Below, piece after piece: positions 1 to 8,728 of a stretch of 64,000 nucleotides of DNA. Numbering within the stretch: position 1 is the first letter of the stretch; each line of letters begins with the position of its first letter. Below the pieces are notes generated by a model that was given only the letters and a program-made list of their open reading frames with translations, was not told the DNA's origin and did not search any database. Origin of the DNA: Paenibacillus tengchongensis (GTDB lineage: Bacteria; Bacillota; Bacilli; Paenibacillales; Paenibacillaceae); NCBI RefSeq assembly GCF_008973665.1, contig NZ_WACP01000005.1, positions 248,001 to 312,000 on the forward strand. The letters are read 5' to 3'. Both the position numbers and the translations under genes were made by a program.

Positions 1-758
1 AGGCTGAACAGCATATCCTTATCTTGTCTGACGAACTGCACAAGATAGAACGTGCGGTCTTCCCCCAGATCAGCGAGCTTCCAGGCGGCGTGAATGTCAC
101 GCCCTTTGGCTGCGGCGATGCTTCGGGCGGTGCTGTCCTCGGCGTCCAAGCGCTCCCCGTCCATACCTGAAGGCCGGATCGGCAGCAGCGCTTCCAGGCT
201 GAAGGCGGAGGAATCGACTAATGCATATGTGTCGTCAGGTACGGCTCCTCCGCCATCCACGATGAACAGATAACCCGGGATATTGGCCAGATTAAGCGCC
301 AGATCCCGGCCGTTGCTGTTCCCCGTGCCCGGCTGCCACTGCTCCAGCTTCACGGACAGCGTCCGGCCGCTGCTGCCGATAGCGGTGTCGAGACGCTTCA
401 GCCCCTCTGCATGGTCCTCTTCCGGCTGCGGCACCAGAATGCGGGTGCCGGCAGCATCGGCAAAGCCGAACACCGGGGCCAACGCTTCGGAAATCACAAC
501 CGTCTGCTCCGGAGCGGATGTTGAGCCCGCTGCCGGGTTGCCTGACGGGGTGCCCGGCTGCCCGGAGGTTTGGGCTGAAGGTGCGCCGGATGTGCTGGAT
601 GGAGCCTCTGAAGCTGATGGCACCTGTTCTGCGCTTTGCGTTTGCTCCGCCGTCTCATGTGCGCCGTCAGCGCCGGAACCCCCGCCGCTGTCTTGCGTGC
701 AGCCTGCGAGCAGCAGGACAGCAGCCGCCAGCGCGCCTATTCTTAGCGTCCTGAGCAT
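1..758 (-). CDS. Putative lipoprotein of unknown function (3' end outside window)
   Basis: The reverse strand reads open from an ATG at 758 to the window edge, so only the N-terminal 252 or so residues are seen. The start is preceded by GGGGAGGAGAGAGC. The protein begins with a short basic segment, a hydrophobic run and a lipobox (LLAGC, Cys at residue 20), so it should be lipidated and anchored outside the membrane. A Gly/Ser/Thr/Pro-rich linker of about 60 residues follows, then a globular part that I do not recognise. The gene lies 22 bp downstream of cysK on the same strand and probably shares its transcript, but nothing seen links it to cysteine metabolism. Confidence 0.8.
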   Translation of the reverse strand, partial: MLRTLRIGALAAAVLLLAGCTQDSGGGSGADGAHETAEQTQSAEQVPSASEAPSSTSGAPSAQTSGQPGTPSGNPAAGSTSAPEQTVVISEALAPVFGFADAAGTRILVPQPEEDHAEGLKRLDTAIGSSGRTLSVKLEQWQPGTGNSNGRDLALNLANIPGYLFIVDGGGAVPDDTYALVDSSAFSLEALLPIRPSGMDGERLDAEDSTARSIAAAKGRDIHAAWKLADLGEDRTFYLVQFVRQDKDMLFS

Positions 759-780
759 GCTCTCTCCTCCCCAAGACAAT

Positions 781-1701
781 TTAGAAAATCCCCATGCTCA
801 GGTACCGCTCTCCCGTATCCGGCGCGATGCACAGCACCCGCTTGCCGGGTCCGAGGCGGCGCGCTTCCTGCAGCGCCGTCCAGACAGCGGCGCCGCCGGA
901 CGGGCCGATCAGCAGGCCCTCGCTGGCGGCCAGACGCCGCACCGTATCGAGCGCAGCTTCATCGGCCACCTGGACAATCTCATCGTAGACGTCCGTGTTC
1001 AGAATGGCCGGCACGAAGCCCGGGCTGGTCCCGACCAGCTTGTGCGGCCCGGGCTGGCCGCCGGAAAGCACGGGCGAGCCCTGCGGCTCTACGACGACGA
1101 TCCGCAGCTCCGGCAGCGCGGCCCGCAGTACTTCGCCGGTCCCCGTGATCGTGCCGCCAGTACCGGAAGTGGCGACGAACACATCGAGCCGCCCCTCCAT
1201 CTGCGCGAGAATCTCCGGGGCCGTCGTGCTCCGGTGAATGTCCGGATTGGCCCGGTTCTCGAACTGCTGCGGAATAAAGCTGCCGGGTATGCCCCGGCCC
1301 AGCTCCACCGCCTTGGCGATCGCTCCCGGCATCCGCTCCGCCGCCGGGGTCAGCACGACCTCCGCGCCATATGCCCTAAGGATGTTGATGCGCTCCTTGG
1401 TCATATTGTCCGGCATTACCAGAATCGCCCGGTAGCCCTTGGCCGCCGCGTTCATCGCCAGCCCGATGCCGGTATTGCCGCTCGTCGGCTCAATAATCGT
1501 GCCGCCGGGCCGGAGCAGACCCGCCAGCTCCGCCTGGCGGATCAGATTGTAGGCAGCGCGGTCCTTGACGCTGCCGCTCGGATTGAACATCTCCAGCTTG
1601 ACATATACCTCCGCGTCCTGCGGTCCGGTCAAGCGGTGTAAGCGGAGCACCGGCGTATCGCCGATCAGCTCCGTAATGTGGTTAACCACTCGCAATGACA
1701 T
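781..1701 (-). CDS. cysK: Cysteine synthase A (O-acetylserine sulfhydrylase)
   Basis: A 306-residue PLP enzyme of fold type II that condenses O-acetylserine with sulfide to give cysteine in the cytoplasm. The PLP lysine is K46 in PSGSVKDR. The substrate loop TSGNTG and the phosphate-binding GTGGT loop are both present, and the C-terminal GPSGGA motif is intact. Length matches the family. The start is an ATG behind AAGGAGGCGGAGG. The SQ/N-loop region favours CysK over cystathionine beta-synthase, although close paralogues such as the O-acetylserine-dependent MccA of Bacillus cannot be fully excluded by eye. No T-box or S-box leader is visible in the 80 bp upstream. Confidence 0.93.
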   Translation of the reverse strand: MSLRVVNHITELIGDTPVLRLHRLTGPQDAEVYVKLEMFNPSGSVKDRAAYNLIRQAELAGLLRPGGTIIEPTSGNTGIGLAMNAAAKGYRAILVMPDNMTKERINILRAYGAEVVLTPAAERMPGAIAKAVELGRGIPGSFIPQQFENRANPDIHRSTTAPEILAQMEGRLDVFVATSGTGGTITGTGEVLRAALPELRIVVVEPQGSPVLSGGQPGPHKLVGTSPGFVPAILNTDVYDEIVQVADEAALDTVRRLAASEGLLIGPSGGAAVWTALQEARRLGPGKRVLCIAPDTGERYLSMGIF

Positions 1702-1784
1702 CCTCCGCCTCCTTCATTTCTATGGCTGATATAACAACCATTGTAACGCTTGCGGCAGAAGCTGTCGATTGCAGGGCTACAGGG

Positions 1785-3491
1785 CTATATATTGAACCGG
1801 GCCACCAGAGCCTGAAGACCCTGGGCCAGTCCGCTAAGCGAGTGGGCTGAGGTCGCGATCTGCTCTACGGCAGCCATTTGCTCCCGGGAAGCAGCAGATA
1901 CCTGCCGGGTATGGGCTGACGTGGTCTCAGAGATTCCGGTGACGTGGCGGATGGAGGATGCGATTTCTTCCGTAGCCGCGGTCATCTCCTCGACGGCGCC
2001 GGATACTTCTTCCACCTGACCGGCCAGCGAATCGATGGAGGAGCGAATTTCGGCGAAGGACTGCCCGGCAGCGGAGATCACCTGCGTACCGCTCTGCACC
2101 TCCTCCATGCTGCCCCGCATGACCTGCACCGCATGATCGGCATCCGCCTGGATTTCGGCGGCCATCTGCGCAATCCGGCTTGCCGAATCCCCGGACTGCT
2201 CCGCGAGCCTGCGCACCTGATCGGCCACTACGGCGAAGCCGCGGCCCTGCTCTCCGGCCCGTGCCGCTTCGATGGCGGCGTTCAGCGCCAGCATATTCGT
2301 CTGGGCGGCGATATCCTTAATAATGGCCACCATGCTGCCAATATCCTGCGATCGGTTCACGAAACCGAGCACCTGCCGGGACAGGGTCCCGATCGAATGG
2401 GTGATGGATTCCATCTGGCGGTCGGCAGCCTTCAGAGAATCATCTCCCGCGACAGCGAAGTCCGCGGAACGCTGCGAAGCCTCGGCGATCCGCTGCATGC
2501 TGACGGCCACCTGCCGGATACCGGCCGACATCTCGGTCATGGTCGTCATATTGAGCTGTAGGTCGTTCATCTGCCGGTCCGTGCCCTCGGCAACCGTTCC
2601 CATGATTCCGGCAATCTGCTCGGTCGCACCGGCAGTCTTGGCGCTGTCGGCCGTAAGCTTGGCCGAAGCATCCGCGAGGCCGCCGGCCGACTGGCCGACC
2701 AGCCCGATCAGCTCGCCGAGATTAGCGGTCATTTTGTTGAAATTTGCAGCCAATGCACCGATTTCGTCCTTGGTACGCACAGTCAGCTTACGGGTGAGAT
2801 CCGCTTCACCGTCGGCAATCTCCTGCAGCTGCTTATTCATGTCGTGCAGCGGCCGGGTAATCCTGGCGGCAAGCAGCAATGCTATGGATACTGCGAGCAC
2901 CACGGACAGCCCCGTTACCCCCAGGCTGATGGCCATAGCCGTGCTGCGGTGCGTCTGGGCATCCTTTTGCAGCTTGGCAATCTCTTCGCCCAGCACATTC
3001 TCAAAGACTAATTGGGACTCGATAATCGTATCGAGCGACAGATTCGTGAACGCTTTTTGCGCACCGGGGAAGTTCCCTTCCTTGGCCTGAGCGAAGGCGT
3101 CTTCCAGAACGGCCAGATAATTACTCCATTCATTTTCAAGCTGGGTTATGCCGCCGCTTTCGGCCTCATTGAGGCCTGCGTTTTTCAGTCCGGCAACCGC
3201 TTCGGTAATTTCGGGAATTACCGCCTCATACGAGCTCAAGTAACTGGTCCGTTCGTCATCCGTATTGCTCATCACATATCTGGCGCCATACCCGTCCGCC
3301 TGGCGGATCTTATCCGTCAGCTGCTGCACCAGCGAGAGCTTGCTGTAATTACGGTTAACCTGCTCTGTCAGCATAGTGACCTTCCCCTGAAACAGCGTAT
3401 TGCCGGCAATAGCGGCGATAAAAACGGCGATGACCAAGACGTAGCCGAGCAGCAGCTTCGCACGAATGCCTCTGTAAGTCCTTTTGAACAT
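1785..3491 (-). CDS. Methyl-accepting chemotaxis protein
   Basis: A 568-residue transmembrane chemoreceptor. Order: TM1 at about residues 10-32, an all-helical extracellular sensor of about 150 residues resembling the four-helix-bundle MCP family, TM2 at about 180-205, a HAMP domain, then the long coiled-coil signalling domain. The strongly conserved hairpin tip ([16 protein letters not shown]) that contacts CheW and CheA is intact. I chose the ATG at 3491 because GGAGGA lies 7 bases before it; a start five codons earlier would overlap that site. It stands alone, with cysK 83 bp downstream. The ligand cannot be read from sequence. Confidence 0.93.
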   Translation of the reverse strand: MFKRTYRGIRAKLLLGYVLVIAVFIAAIAGNTLFQGKVTMLTEQVNRNYSKLSLVQQLTDKIRQADGYGARYVMSNTDDERTSYLSSYEAVIPEITEAVAGLKNAGLNEAESGGITQLENEWSNYLAVLEDAFAQAKEGNFPGAQKAFTNLSLDTIIESQLVFENVLGEEIAKLQKDAQTHRSTAMAISLGVTGLSVVLAVSIALLLAARITRPLHDMNKQLQEIADGEADLTRKLTVRTKDEIGALAANFNKMTANLGELIGLVGQSAGGLADASAKLTADSAKTAGATEQIAGIMGTVAEGTDRQMNDLQLNMTTMTEMSAGIRQVAVSMQRIAEASQRSADFAVAGDDSLKAADRQMESITHSIGTLSRQVLGFVNRSQDIGSMVAIIKDIAAQTNMLALNAAIEAARAGEQGRGFAVVADQVRRLAEQSGDSASRIAQMAAEIQADADHAVQVMRGSMEEVQSGTQVISAAGQSFAEIRSSIDSLAGQVEEVSGAVEEMTAATEEIASSIRHVTGISETTSAHTRQVSAASREQMAAVEQIATSAHSLSGLAQGLQALVARFNI

Positions 3492-3722
3492 AGATGCTTC
3501 CTCCAAATCCGTATGTAATATGCATAGATGAATCCGGTATAGCCGTTATGTATTCTGCGGGTGCCAATCCCATCCGCTGCTCTCATCCTACCCGGTTAGC
3601 CTTAAGCCGACCTGAGTTTCAACTGAGCGTTGGCTGAAAAAACTGTCCGGTCCATGCTGATATTGAAATCTCCTTTTCAAATCGCTATGATCTGGGGAAG
3701 AATCAGCTCCGGGAGGGATACC

Positions 3723-4601
3723 ATGAATGCCATGTCAGCGAACGAAGCGGCGTTACAAATAAGACGCTGGCCCAAAAAAAGAATAGCGGCAGGCCACCGC
3801 CATACCGTAGCCCTATTGCCGGATGGCACAGTAAGAGCTGTGGGCGATAACAAATACGGTCAATGTGATCTAAGCGGCTGGCGGGATATCGTGGCGGTTG
3901 CAGCCGGGAATGCCCACACGGGGAACTCGCATACTATCGGGCTTCATACGGACGGCACGGTGACGGCTGCGGGCTGGAATAAGCACGGCCAATGCGAGGT
4001 CGGCGGCTGGAGTGATATTGTGGCGGTGACAGCGGGATGGCGGCGTACTGTCGGCATTCAATTGGATGGCACGGTGCTGGCTGTAGGCCAGAATAATGAG
4101 GGCCAGTGCAATGTAGGCAGCTGGCGCGATATTGTGGCGGTTGCGGCCGGGGACTGGCATACGGCCGGGCTTAAATCAGGCGGTACACTAGCGGTTACCG
4201 GTAACAACCGGTATGGTCAGTGCAATGTGGACGGCTGGAGTGATATCGTGGAAGTTACGGCAGGCTACCTGCATACCGCCGTACTTAAAGCGGACGGGAA
4301 GGCATTCGTCTCGGGCCTGAATAAACATGGCCAATGCGGGGTCAGCGGGTGGAGCGGCATTGTGGCCATTGCGGCGGGGAGCCACCATACCATCGGGCTT
4401 CGAGCGGATGGTACAGTAGCGGCTGCAGGCTGGAATGAGCATGGCCAGTGTGAAGTCAGCGGCTGGCGCAACATTGTGGCGGTTGCGGCTGGCTGCACTC
4501 ATACTGTCGGCTTACAATCGGACGGCACGGTGCTGGCCGTGGGCCGGAATCAGGAAGGGCAATGTAACGTAGGCGGATGGGGCGGAATGAATCGAGCTTA
4601 A
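3723..4601 (+). CDS. RCC1-like seven-repeat propeller protein
   Basis: A 292-residue protein built almost entirely from seven repeats of about 38 residues of the form IVAVAAG..HTVGL..DGTV.AVG.N..GQC.V.GW. This is the RCC1-type repeat, and seven copies are what is needed to close one beta-propeller. Repeat 2 carries a five-residue insertion. No signal peptide or membrane segment is present, so it should be cytoplasmic. The start is the ATG at 3723, 6 bases after GGGAGGG; the frame is open further upstream without a good site. It converges with the next gene with only 2 bp between them. Function unknown; RCC1 folds in bacteria are usually binding scaffolds. Confidence 0.85.
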   Translation: MNAMSANEAALQIRRWPKKRIAAGHRHTVALLPDGTVRAVGDNKYGQCDLSGWRDIVAVAAGNAHTGNSHTIGLHTDGTVTAAGWNKHGQCEVGGWSDIVAVTAGWRRTVGIQLDGTVLAVGQNNEGQCNVGSWRDIVAVAAGDWHTAGLKSGGTLAVTGNNRYGQCNVDGWSDIVEVTAGYLHTAVLKADGKAFVSGLNKHGQCGVSGWSGIVAIAAGSHHTIGLRADGTVAAAGWNEHGQCEVSGWRNIVAVAAGCTHTVGLQSDGTVLAVGRNQEGQCNVGGWGGMNRA

Positions 4602-4603
4602 AG

Positions 4604-5437
4604 TCATCCTTGCTTGATGTGTGCGTCATGCAGCTCGCTCCAGGTCGCCCTGGTATAGCCGATCCGAAAGCCCGCTCTTTCCATATTTTTCTGGCTCGCG
4701 GAAGCATAGGCACATTGTGCGGCTACAAGCTCACAGTGATTCAGGGCGGCTTCGTGCATCCGTTTCTGCAGGAAAGCCGCCTGCAGCCCGCGTCTGCGGA
4801 ATTCCGGCAAAGTGGCAGCGAAGGTGCAGGACGCGACACCCTCATGCATATACATTGAGGCGGCACCGGCCGGAGCTCCATCCACAAAGCCCAGGTAGAT
4901 CCGCCAGCCCGGACGTCCGAACAGCACCTGATTGTTGGCAGCGACATGAGGCGCTCCGCTTACATCTAGCCCGGTTCCCAGGCAATGCAGCCGGCCGTAC
5001 AGCGCAAATTCACCGGCTTCGATTTCGCGGACGGTTATACCCTCCGCAAAGTCCGGTTCCGGGCTCCGTGGCATACCATACATCGTCGTGTGAAAAGCGC
5101 TCTGGTAAAATCCCCTCTCTGCCAGCGCCCTCAGCAGCTCACCGCTGCAGCCGGACGGCACGATTTCAAACTGGCCGCGCCGTCCCCTCTCGCGGTAGAA
5201 TTCAATGATTTCATCTACATAGCGGGTATCCTCGAAAGTCAGCCCTTTCACCGTATTGAACCCTCCCCAGGGCATCGTCCGGGCATACCATGCGGTTGCT
5301 TGTCCAAACGTCTGCACCTCAATGCCCTCGGGATTGCCTTCGCGTTCCCGGATAGCGGCCATCCGGGACAGCATATAGTCCGTTTCGGATTGCGCCAACC
5401 GGCGGGCCAAGGCTTGGGTAACTACTGGATATTGCAC
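4604..5437 (-). CDS. GNAT family N-acetyltransferase
   Basis: A 277-residue protein with a C-terminal GNAT domain. The acetyl-CoA loop is visible as the RRRGLQAAF segment (the R/Q-x-x-G-x-G/A motif), preceded by the beta-4 strand with ASMYMHEG. The N-terminal half of about 120 residues is not recognised and may form a second, degenerate GNAT fold, as in other proteins of this length. The start is GTG at 5437, ten bases behind AAGGAGG. It follows the YoaP-like GNAT gene by 16 bp and is probably co-transcribed with it. Substrate unknown. Confidence 0.82.
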   Translation of the reverse strand: MQYPVVTQALARRLAQSETDYMLSRMAAIREREGNPEGIEVQTFGQATAWYARTMPWGGFNTVKGLTFEDTRYVDEIIEFYRERGRRGQFEIVPSGCSGELLRALAERGFYQSAFHTTMYGMPRSPEPDFAEGITVREIEAGEFALYGRLHCLGTGLDVSGAPHVAANNQVLFGRPGWRIYLGFVDGAPAGAASMYMHEGVASCTFAATLPEFRRRGLQAAFLQKRMHEAALNHCELVAAQCAYASASQKNMERAGFRIGYTRATWSELHDAHIKQG

Positions 5438-5453
5438 GGTGCCATAACCTCCT

Positions 5454-6239
5454 TCAGCTAAGCGGATGAGCAGGGTGCCCGTTCTTCAGGCTCTGCAGCT
5501 TCTTGGCAAAAGACCTTGGCGTCAGCCGGTGATACGCGATCAGCTCGCCGTTATACACTACATTGAACACGCCATATGGAGTGGGCGAGAGCTGGAGCAA
5601 TGCCTCACGGGTGCGGAGCTGCACCACCTCTGCCGGAATATCCAGTGCGGCCGCCGCTTCCAGCACATTGGCACAGGCTACCTCGATGTAAGGACACTGT
5701 CCGCTGCGCAGGATGGTCAAGCCCTCGCCCAGACGCTGCAGCCGGTCATTCCAGTCCCGGGGAAAATACGGCACCGGCGCATCCACAAGCTTATACATAT
5801 ACAGCTGAAAGCCTAAGGGAGCTTCATCCACGGGGATAAAGCCGTTCTTGCGGAATATCTCCGGACCGGGCGCCCATGATGTATCGGCATTCGTCACGGC
5901 CGCTACCCCATGCTTGCCCTGGCGCCGCGCATCCTCCACACAGCAGTCGATCAGCGCCGAGCCGATGCCCCGGCCGGTCAGCCCGGTCCACAGGCAGTGA
6001 ATGACAAGGTAACCGTCTGCATGTACCGCCCGCCAGGCTTGCTCACCGGGCGTGTATTCGATGAAGCCGGCCGGTTTGCCCGCCTCTTTTGCAAGAATAT
6101 ATTGCAGCCCTGCGGCCATTTCTGCCCTTGTCCATTCTGTTTTCGCTACAAAACCGGGGGATTTTGGCTTGCTGCGCAGACAATATATGCCCTCGCCAGT
6201 CAAACTTTGTTCATTATAACTGTACCACTCAAGCGCCAC
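5454..6239 (-). CDS. GNAT acetyltransferase with YoaP-like C-terminal domain
   Basis: A 261-residue two-domain protein. Residues about 1-150 form a GNAT domain whose acetyl-CoA loop is GLTGRGIGSAL. The rest matches the YoaP-like domain that ends in a thiol/disulfide-fold-like segment. Length agrees with Bacillus YoaP (about 250 residues). I place the start at GTG 6239, behind AGGAGAGGAG with 5 bases spacing; a longer frame reaches back into the end of the Crp-like gene but has no better site. It lies between a Crp/Fnr regulator and another acetyltransferase on one strand, suggesting a single transcript. Substrate unknown. Confidence 0.78.
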   Translation of the reverse strand: MALEWYSYNEQSLTGEGIYCLRSKPKSPGFVAKTEWTRAEMAAGLQYILAKEAGKPAGFIEYTPGEQAWRAVHADGYLVIHCLWTGLTGRGIGSALIDCCVEDARRQGKHGVAAVTNADTSWAPGPEIFRKNGFIPVDEAPLGFQLYMYKLVDAPVPYFPRDWNDRLQRLGEGLTILRSGQCPYIEVACANVLEAAAALDIPAEVVQLRTREALLQLSPTPYGVFNVVYNGELIAYHRLTPRSFAKKLQSLKNGHPAHPLS

Positions 6240-6273
6240 AGGCACTCCTCTCCTCTCATAGGCGGCGGACCGG

Positions 6274-6972
6274 TTATTCATACAGGTTACCGTTGGCAAG
6301 CTCGGCCAGCCTGGCTTCATCCCGTACTATAAGCCGTCCGTTCCTCCGCTCGATTATGCCTTGTTCGATCAAAGCGCGCACCACCCGGTTCAAGTGGCGG
6401 TAGCTCGTCCCCAGCAGCTCGGCGGTTTCTGTAAGACTGGAGGTGCGGATCTCCTCCACCCGCTGGCTGCCGACACTATCGGCGAAGAGTGACATCAGGT
6501 AGCTGGCAAAGCGGTTCTCCACCGGATAGAGCTGGTTCATCGCCGAGGTCTGGCCCAGCGTGTACAGCTTGTGGCTCAGCTCCCCGACCATGAAGCGCAG
6601 CAGCGCCGTGTTCTCTTCCATTTCCTTCAGCAGCAGCTTCCGGCTTGCGATCAGGAGCAGACTCTCGCCGACCGAATCCACTTCATTCTTGACCGGATAT
6701 TGCCGCAGCAGCTCCACGTCCCCGATGATATACATCGGACGTGCAAAACGCACCAGCATCGACTTGCCGTTGCGCTGCAGCGTATGGATCTTGAGCTTGC
6801 CCGAGACCAGAATGAACATATGCTCCAGCCGCTCGCCGACCGTACAAATCGCTTCACCGTCGCCGTAGCGCCGCAGCTCCATCTGCGCGATTACACTGCT
6901 GCTGAACATCGCAGGCAAGCCATTCCTTTCTGCCAGTTCCTGTACCGCTCTTGCGTCGATTATCGGCTGCAA
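6274..6972 (-). CDS. Crp/Fnr-family transcriptional regulator
   Basis: A 232-residue regulator with an N-terminal cyclic-nucleotide-type beta-roll (residues about 20-130), a long dimer helix and a C-terminal winged helix. The recognition helix region reads LTETAELLGTSYRHLNRVV, as in YeiL-like members. There is no Fnr-type N-terminal cysteine cluster; the cAMP-type phosphate cassette is not well kept, so the effector is unknown. The start is TTG at 6972 behind GGGGAGGAA. It leads an apparent operon with two acetyltransferase genes, its 3' end lying 34 bp before the next start. Confidence 0.88.
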   Translation of the reverse strand: MQPIIDARAVQELAERNGLPAMFSSSVIAQMELRRYGDGEAICTVGERLEHMFILVSGKLKIHTLQRNGKSMLVRFARPMYIIGDVELLRQYPVKNEVDSVGESLLLIASRKLLLKEMEENTALLRFMVGELSHKLYTLGQTSAMNQLYPVENRFASYLMSLFADSVGSQRVEEIRTSSLTETAELLGTSYRHLNRVVRALIEQGIIERRNGRLIVRDEARLAELANGNLYE

Positions 6973-7100
6973 CGTCAGATTCCTCCCCTTAATGCTTCGT
7001 TATTCGTTTGCCGCGCTCTTCACCCGGTGCAGAACGCCCTGTATACTAGAATCAACTGTAGCATAGTCTGCAGGGATAAATCCAAACCCAATCTCACGAC

Positions 7101-8606
7101 TCACGGATTAAAATCCTGCTCCAGCGCCTGCCTTCCCTGCTGCCGTGCAAGGTTATACGAGGCCCACGGCTGATGACGCTGCGCTTCACCGTCCCACTTT
7201 TCGCGCAAGCCCTGCTCCAGTATTCCGCCTTCGCTGCGGCTGAACTCAGCCAGCCGGGGAACCGCATCCCAGGAGAGCCGGGTCAGATAGTCCGCATCCA
7301 CCACGCCGCTGTCTTCATAGCGCTTGATATTTTGGGCGGCAATGATATTGTCCATTCCAATATAGTTCATCAGCACATAGGAGGACAGGCCGAGCACAAT
7401 ATAGCATTTGGCCAGCGGAAAATCCGTCTTGGAGATCCGGACGGCGGTCAGCAGCATCGCCAGACCCAGCATGATCATAAAGGCATGGACCAGAAAGCGG
7501 ATATAGGTATAGCCGTAAGCCTCCTCATATAAGAGCAGCCGGGAAAACGCAGAGTACAGCATCACCAGAGAGCAAAGCACTAGTATGTACAATAAGATGG
7601 ATGTCGCCTTGTGGAGCAGACTCCGTGCTTTGGACAAGGCGGACAGGGACAGCAGCAGGATGATGAAATTAATTCCCGTAACCAGCACCAGCTCAAGAAA
7701 TCCGCTCCGCGCATAGTCGGCGTAAGTACTGCCCTCCGGCAGCAGTCCGTCCCAGGCCCCGAACAAGTAAGAGAACTGTACGCTGACAAACAGCAGGTAC
7801 ACCATATTGACCGATGCCAGCACCGTAATCATAACCACCGGATCAAATCCGAAGCTGACCGGTTCATATGCTTGTTTGTTCTCCATTTCAGGAAGACCTG
7901 TATTCCAGTCAAATGTTTTTGGCTGCGCAAAGCCGAGCACAAGCCCGAACAAGCCTCCGCCGAGCAGAAGCACCCATAATGTGCGGGCCGCCCCTTCCCC
8001 GAAGGAAATCCGCTCCAGCAGCTGTGGCACACGGTTCAGCGTTTCACTGAACACCCCATCCGCCGAAGAGAGCAGTGAGACGACGATAATCAGCAGCGGT
8101 GCGGAAATCCCCAGTCCGATCAGCACCTTGACCATTACCTGCTTGCGCTCGTCACGGACCGCATCTCCGCCCTTCCTGCGAATCTGCGAGAAGCTTGCTC
8201 CTATCTGATGTAAAGTCTGCGGAAACAGATGCTCCGCCGCCGCACCGATCAGCTTCAGTCCGCTCCATTCAGGCCGGCGGTAGCTAAGCATATACGTCAT
8301 ATGCACAAGAATCAGCACCGGCAGCACCAGCATGTTCAGGGCCCGGAACACCGGGTTCGCAAACAGCGCAAACGTCATCGCCAGCAGCACAATGACCCCT
8401 AATCCGGCATAGCCGGCCACGTTCATTTCCCGCAGGGCATCCTTGGCGTAATACATCATAAACACATAAAGCAGCCCGACAAAAATGGGTATGGATACTC
8501 CCGGCATCTTCCCGTAAAACAGGTACTGATGGGCCCCTGCCAGCAGCAGTGCCGCCACCAGCACCGCAACGCCGCGCTCCGGCTTAGCCGTATTCGGCTC
8601 TTCCAT
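7101..8606 (-). CDS. DUF4173 (DUF4153-like) polytopic membrane protein
   Basis: A 501-residue protein with about a dozen hydrophobic segments and a hydrophilic C-terminal tail of about 90 residues. The conserved block around FGAWDGLLPEG..YADYARSGF..LVLVTGINF is the signature of the DUF4173 family. Members are common in Bacillota, often beside sensor or regulator genes, with no established function. Start at ATG 8606, eight bases after GGAGGG; an in-frame TTG two codons earlier is too close to that site. It is divergent from the SgrR-like gene across about 120 bp that must hold both promoters. Confidence 0.85.
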   Translation of the reverse strand: MEEPNTAKPERGVAVLVAALLLAGAHQYLFYGKMPGVSIPIFVGLLYVFMMYYAKDALREMNVAGYAGLGVIVLLAMTFALFANPVFRALNMLVLPVLILVHMTYMLSYRRPEWSGLKLIGAAAEHLFPQTLHQIGASFSQIRRKGGDAVRDERKQVMVKVLIGLGISAPLLIIVVSLLSSADGVFSETLNRVPQLLERISFGEGAARTLWVLLLGGGLFGLVLGFAQPKTFDWNTGLPEMENKQAYEPVSFGFDPVVMITVLASVNMVYLLFVSVQFSYLFGAWDGLLPEGSTYADYARSGFLELVLVTGINFIILLLSLSALSKARSLLHKATSILLYILVLCSLVMLYSAFSRLLLYEEAYGYTYIRFLVHAFMIMLGLAMLLTAVRISKTDFPLAKCYIVLGLSSYVLMNYIGMDNIIAAQNIKRYEDSGVVDADYLTRLSWDAVPRLAEFSRSEGGILEQGLREKWDGEAQRHQPWASYNLARQQGRQALEQDFNP

Positions 8607-8728
8607 TTCCAAATCCCTCCAATGTTTTACTTGGTTATCCTGATTGTAGCTGATAAAATAAGAAGAAAAAGAGAAAGTTCCTTCTGTTTATTTCCTATTT
8701 TATTCAGGCTTACAAAAGGAGTCTGCCC

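Noticed and set aside
283..1641. Long open frame antisense to the lipoprotein and cysK
   Set aside because: It runs opposite to a clear CysK and a lipoprotein, has no ribosome site and gives a low-complexity Arg/Ala/Pro protein, as expected from the GC-rich complement of real codons.
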